This document shows, one piece after another, positions 62,746 through 64,000 of a DNA stretch of 64,000 nt. This DNA is from Thermonema rossianum DSM 10300 (GTDB lineage Bacteria; Bacteroidota; Bacteroidia; Cytophagales; Thermonemataceae), in contig NZ_KE384579.1 of the NCBI RefSeq assembly GCF_000426825.1, forward strand, positions 293,580-357,579, read 5' to 3'. The notes under the pieces were generated by a model. That model worked only from the letters and a program-made list of their open reading frames with translations. It was not told the DNA's origin and did no database searches. Both the position numbers and the translations under genes were made by a program. Position 1 is the first letter of the stretch. Every line of letters starts with the position of its first letter.

Positions 62746-62768
62746 GCAGCCCACAATACAAGCCCTCT

Positions 62769-62801
62769 AAGCCCTTGTGCACTTCCACAAGGGCTTTTTT
62801 T
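62769..62801 (+). terminator. Rho-independent terminator of lpdA
   Basis: AAGCCCTTGTG pairs perfectly (11 bp) with CACAAGGGCTT around CACTTC, followed by a T-run. Confidence 0.9.
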
Positions 62802-62931
62802 ATCACGCCCCTTGTGTCTCTATCCTGCCTGCCGGCACAGTGTGGTGCTTATTTTTGCTCACTCCATGCAGCCTGGCATTCCAAACGGAGCAAAGCGTAA
62901 TCTGTCATTTCGAACGGAGCGCAGTATAGCC

Positions 62932-63027
62932 TTGTCATTTCGAACCTCACGCAGTGAGGTGAGAAATCTCAAGCTCACCAAGCCACAAACAGCAACAGAG
63001 ATTTCCCGCTTGCGCTTGAAATGACAA
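62932..63027. repeat. Interspersed palindromic repeat, copy C (96 bp, reverse orientation)
   Basis: Begins TTGTCATTTCGA and ends TTGAAATGACAA, a 12-bp terminal inverted repeat with one mismatch. Compared with copies A and B it is in the opposite direction: the CCTCACGCAGTGAGG end is on the left and the GCGGGAAATCTC-type end on the right. Confidence 0.8.
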
Positions 63028-63145
63028 AGAGGGGCGCTCGAAATGACAAGAGGGGAAAGTGCTCGAAAACAAGGGAGATGCACTCAATAACAAATCAGAG
63101 GAAGCAACTACACAAACACAGTCTGCCATCCCGAATGAAGCGCAG

Positions 63146-63215
63146 CCTGTCATTTCGAACGGGCGTAAGCGAGTGAGAAATCTCAATCTCAAACCCACCA
63201 AGCCACAAGCAGCAA
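63146..63215. repeat. Interspersed palindromic repeat, copy D (truncated)
   Basis: Starts CCTGTCATTTCGA and continues through TGAGAAATCTC and the shared CCAAGCCACAAGCAGCAA core, but the right-hand GAAATGACA end is missing. Confidence 0.65.
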
Positions 63216-63348
63216 AGGCAGAAGAGGCAAACATCTGTCTTTTTTTAGCTTAGCCTTTCATCTGTCTTTCCGGATGAAGTGCAGGTGTAACAGTAAATCC
63301 CGTTACTTCTAAGTGAGACAGAGAAATAGCATATACTTTTTTACGCTT

Positions 63349-63374
63349 TTTGTTGTAAATAAAACCTATTTTTG
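63349..63374 (+). promoter_or_regulatory. Promoter-like element before the orphan sorting domain
   Basis: TTTG at 63349-63352 and a perfect TATTTTTG at 63367-63374, 20 bases before the ATG at 63395. The spacer of 14 is short. Confidence 0.4.
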
Positions 63375-63394
63375 AGAGCATTAACCAAAGATAA

Positions 63395-63649
63395 ATGGAA
63401 AATGTGTTAACAAACGCGACAATACAAGTTTATCCCAACCCAACGCAAGGGAGAGTAACCATTGATTTGGGAGGATTTTACAAAAATGTAAGTGTAGTTT
63501 TGAGAAATGTAGTAGGACAAGAAGTGATGAGAGAGAATTATCAAAAGGCCAATCGCATTGATTTAGAGGTTAAAGGAGAAACAGGGGTTTATTTATTAGA
63601 GTTGATGTTGGATAATAAGAGAACTATTTTCAAAGTGATGAAGCAATAA
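63395..63649 (+). CDS. Orphan T9SS type A sorting domain (gene remnant)
   Basis: 84 residues consisting almost only of a T9SS C-terminal sorting domain: IQVYPNPTQGRVTIDLGG, VSVVLRNVVGQEVM, IDLEVKGETGVYLLELMLDNKRTIFKVMKQ. There is no signal peptide and no cargo domain, so as read it cannot be secreted. It is probably the 3' remnant of a larger secreted-protein gene, or a short ORF with its own promoter that has lost its cargo. A good terminator at 63671-63703 closes it. The sequence is more AT-rich than the rest of the window. Confidence 0.7.
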   Translation: MENVLTNATIQVYPNPTQGRVTIDLGGFYKNVSVVLRNVVGQEVMRENYQKANRIDLEVKGETGVYLLELMLDNKRTIFKVMKQ

Positions 63650-63670
63650 TAAGCCCGGATGTTCATAAAT

Positions 63671-63703
63671 AAAAAAGGCAGCCCTTTGTGGCTGCCTTTT
63701 TTT
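63671..63703 (+). terminator. Rho-independent terminator
   Basis: AAAAAAGGCAGCC pairs with GGCTGCCTTTTTTT around CTTTGT. Symmetrical A and T tracts could make it work in both directions. Confidence 0.85.
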
Positions 63704-63710
63704 ATCTCTT

Positions 63711-63780
63711 TTTTTGCATTTCATCCCTAAATTTTGTATTTTATCCCAGAATTTTGCATTTTATCCCAGAATTTTGAAAA
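63711..63780. repeat. 20-bp direct repeats (about 3.5 units)
   Basis: Units at 63711-63730 (diverged), 63731-63750 and 63751-63770 of the form ATTTTGNATTTTATCCCAGA, then a half-unit at 63771-63780. Units 2 and 3 differ at one base. They lie just upstream of the partial secreted gene at 63833. Confidence 0.85.
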
Positions 63781-63832
63781 TAATAAATATTTTTTTTTTG
63801 CAGTTGAAAAAAAACTATTAAAACGCATAACC

Positions 63833-64000
63833 ATGAAAAAGAAAAAAATACTTTTAGGTTTAATAGCGCTATGTATAAATGGGGTAGTGTTCTCCCAAAA
63901 TCCTGTACAAAAAGGGTCAGACATAGACGGCGAAGCGGCAGGTGATAATTCAGGCTATTCTGTGAGCATGCCGGATGCCAATACCGTAGCCATTGGAGCA
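63833..64000 (+). CDS. Secreted propeller-type protein, 5' part only (runs off the edge)
   Basis: Starts MKKKKILLGLIALCINGVVFSQ, a signal peptide, and continues NPVQKGSDIDGEAAGDNSGYSVSMPDANTVAIGA up to the last base. The motif GDNSGYSVSMPD-NTVAIGA is the start of the FG-GAP-like or T9SS-secreted propeller repeats known in Bacteroidota surface proteins. All 56 codons are open. The full length, and whether it ends in a sorting domain like the orphan one upstream, is beyond the window. Confidence 0.75.
   Translation, partial: MKKKKILLGLIALCINGVVFSQNPVQKGSDIDGEAAGDNSGYSVSMPDANTVAIGA

Larger units (their letters stand above)
62802..63394. other. Repeat-rich gene-free stretch
   Basis: 593 bases with no supported gene. 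The short open frames here come from repeat sequence. It holds the interspersed repeat copies C and D, several half-units (TGTCATTTCGAACG at about 62912, GCTCGAAATGACAAG at 63036-63050), and toward 63300 an AT-rich leader with a promoter element before the orphan sorting-domain gene. Confidence 0.8.

Noticed and set aside
61426..62754. 442-codon open frame on the strand opposite lpdA
   Set aside because: It lies fully across a clear dihydrolipoyl dehydrogenase, and its product is rich in His, Phe and Gly in a way typical of antisense translation of a biased gene.
62812..63234. Short ORFs within the repeat cluster
   Set aside because: They arise from the repeat sequence itself, occur in both directions and lack promoters or ribosome sites.
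1..64000. CRISPR arrays, tRNA or rRNA genes, phage or integrase genes
   Set aside because: I looked for regular spaced repeats, tRNA-like cloverleaf sequences in gaps and recombinase motifs and saw none. The only tandem repeat array (63711-63780) has no spacers of CRISPR type.

Overview
The window is a piece of a Bacteroidota chromosome, most likely from a Cytophagales-like lineage. The evidence is a secreted protein with a type IX secretion (T9SS) sorting domain, PorE-like OmpA, WG-repeat and DUF2851 proteins, a fused branched-chain E1, an NtrY-type multi-membrane kinase, near absence of Shine-Dalgarno sequences, and TAnnTTTG promoter elements in front of several genes. Base composition is near 50% G+C by eye. 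It drops in 55.3-58.4 kb and again in the last 700 bases. I found no rRNA, tRNA, CRISPR array, transposase, integrase or phage gene. Most of the window is ordinary core chromosome with a few accessory patches.

Layout. 0-6.5 kb: cysteine desulfurase and glmM, a lipoprotein-like methyltransferase, a TaqI-type adenine methyltransferase, fabH with a CoA-binding protein. 6.7-13.9 kb: M16 peptidase, aldehyde dehydrogenase, SulP transporter with a MarR regulator, lipid kinase, secreted cyclophilin. 13.9-16.8 kb: trpS, then an overlapping pair that looks like 2-aminomuconate semialdehyde dehydrogenase plus 2-aminomuconate deaminase (kynurenine catabolism). 17.1-21.6 kb: PorE-like OmpA protein and a WG-repeat protein. 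21.8-33.9 kb: FAD/Fe-S oxidoreductase, rfaE2, a YugP-type zinc protease, a cyclase-family hydrolase, corA, valS, ispH and crtZ. 33.9-41.1 kb: a SprA-like outer-membrane protein overlapping a large sensor kinase that carries an in-frame stop codon. 41.2-50.9 kb: DUF423, two tandem paralogous lipoproteins, dnaG, rsmB, an SDR/thioredoxin pair, a VWA-OmpA protein. 51.1-54.3 kb: branched-chain 2-oxoacid dehydrogenase E1 with two odd basic exported proteins. 54.6-62.7 kb: RDD protein, lipoprotein plus T9SS-secreted propeller protein, YtxJ, a polytopic membrane protein, DUF2851, lpdA. 62.8-64.0 kb: a repeat cluster, an orphan T9SS sorting domain, 20-bp direct repeats and the start of another secreted propeller gene that runs off the edge.

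How the genes connect. Several serve the envelope and secretion: glmM and rfaE2 (peptidoglycan and LPS precursors), fabH, the OmpA-anchored proteins and the T9SS cargo. ispH and crtZ stand together for isoprenoid and carotenoid supply. The fused E1 and lpdA are two of the three parts of a 2-oxoacid dehydrogenase complex; no E2 is present here. The aldehyde dehydrogenase/RidA pair, and possibly the cyclase-family hydrolase 10 kb away, would act in tryptophan (kynurenine) breakdown.

The least ordinary items are: a dispersed ~100-bp repeat with near-perfect 12-13-bp terminal inverted repeats at three intergenic sites; a sensor kinase of 1264 codons split by one TAA; a pair of basic exported proteins with a repeated YRGTIK motif; tandem lipoprotein paralogues; and the orphan T9SS domain next to 20-bp direct repeats. 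I did not find a clear novel defence system or gene cluster. The strongest candidates for undescribed biology are the repeat family, the kinase/outer-membrane pair and the YRGTIK pair.
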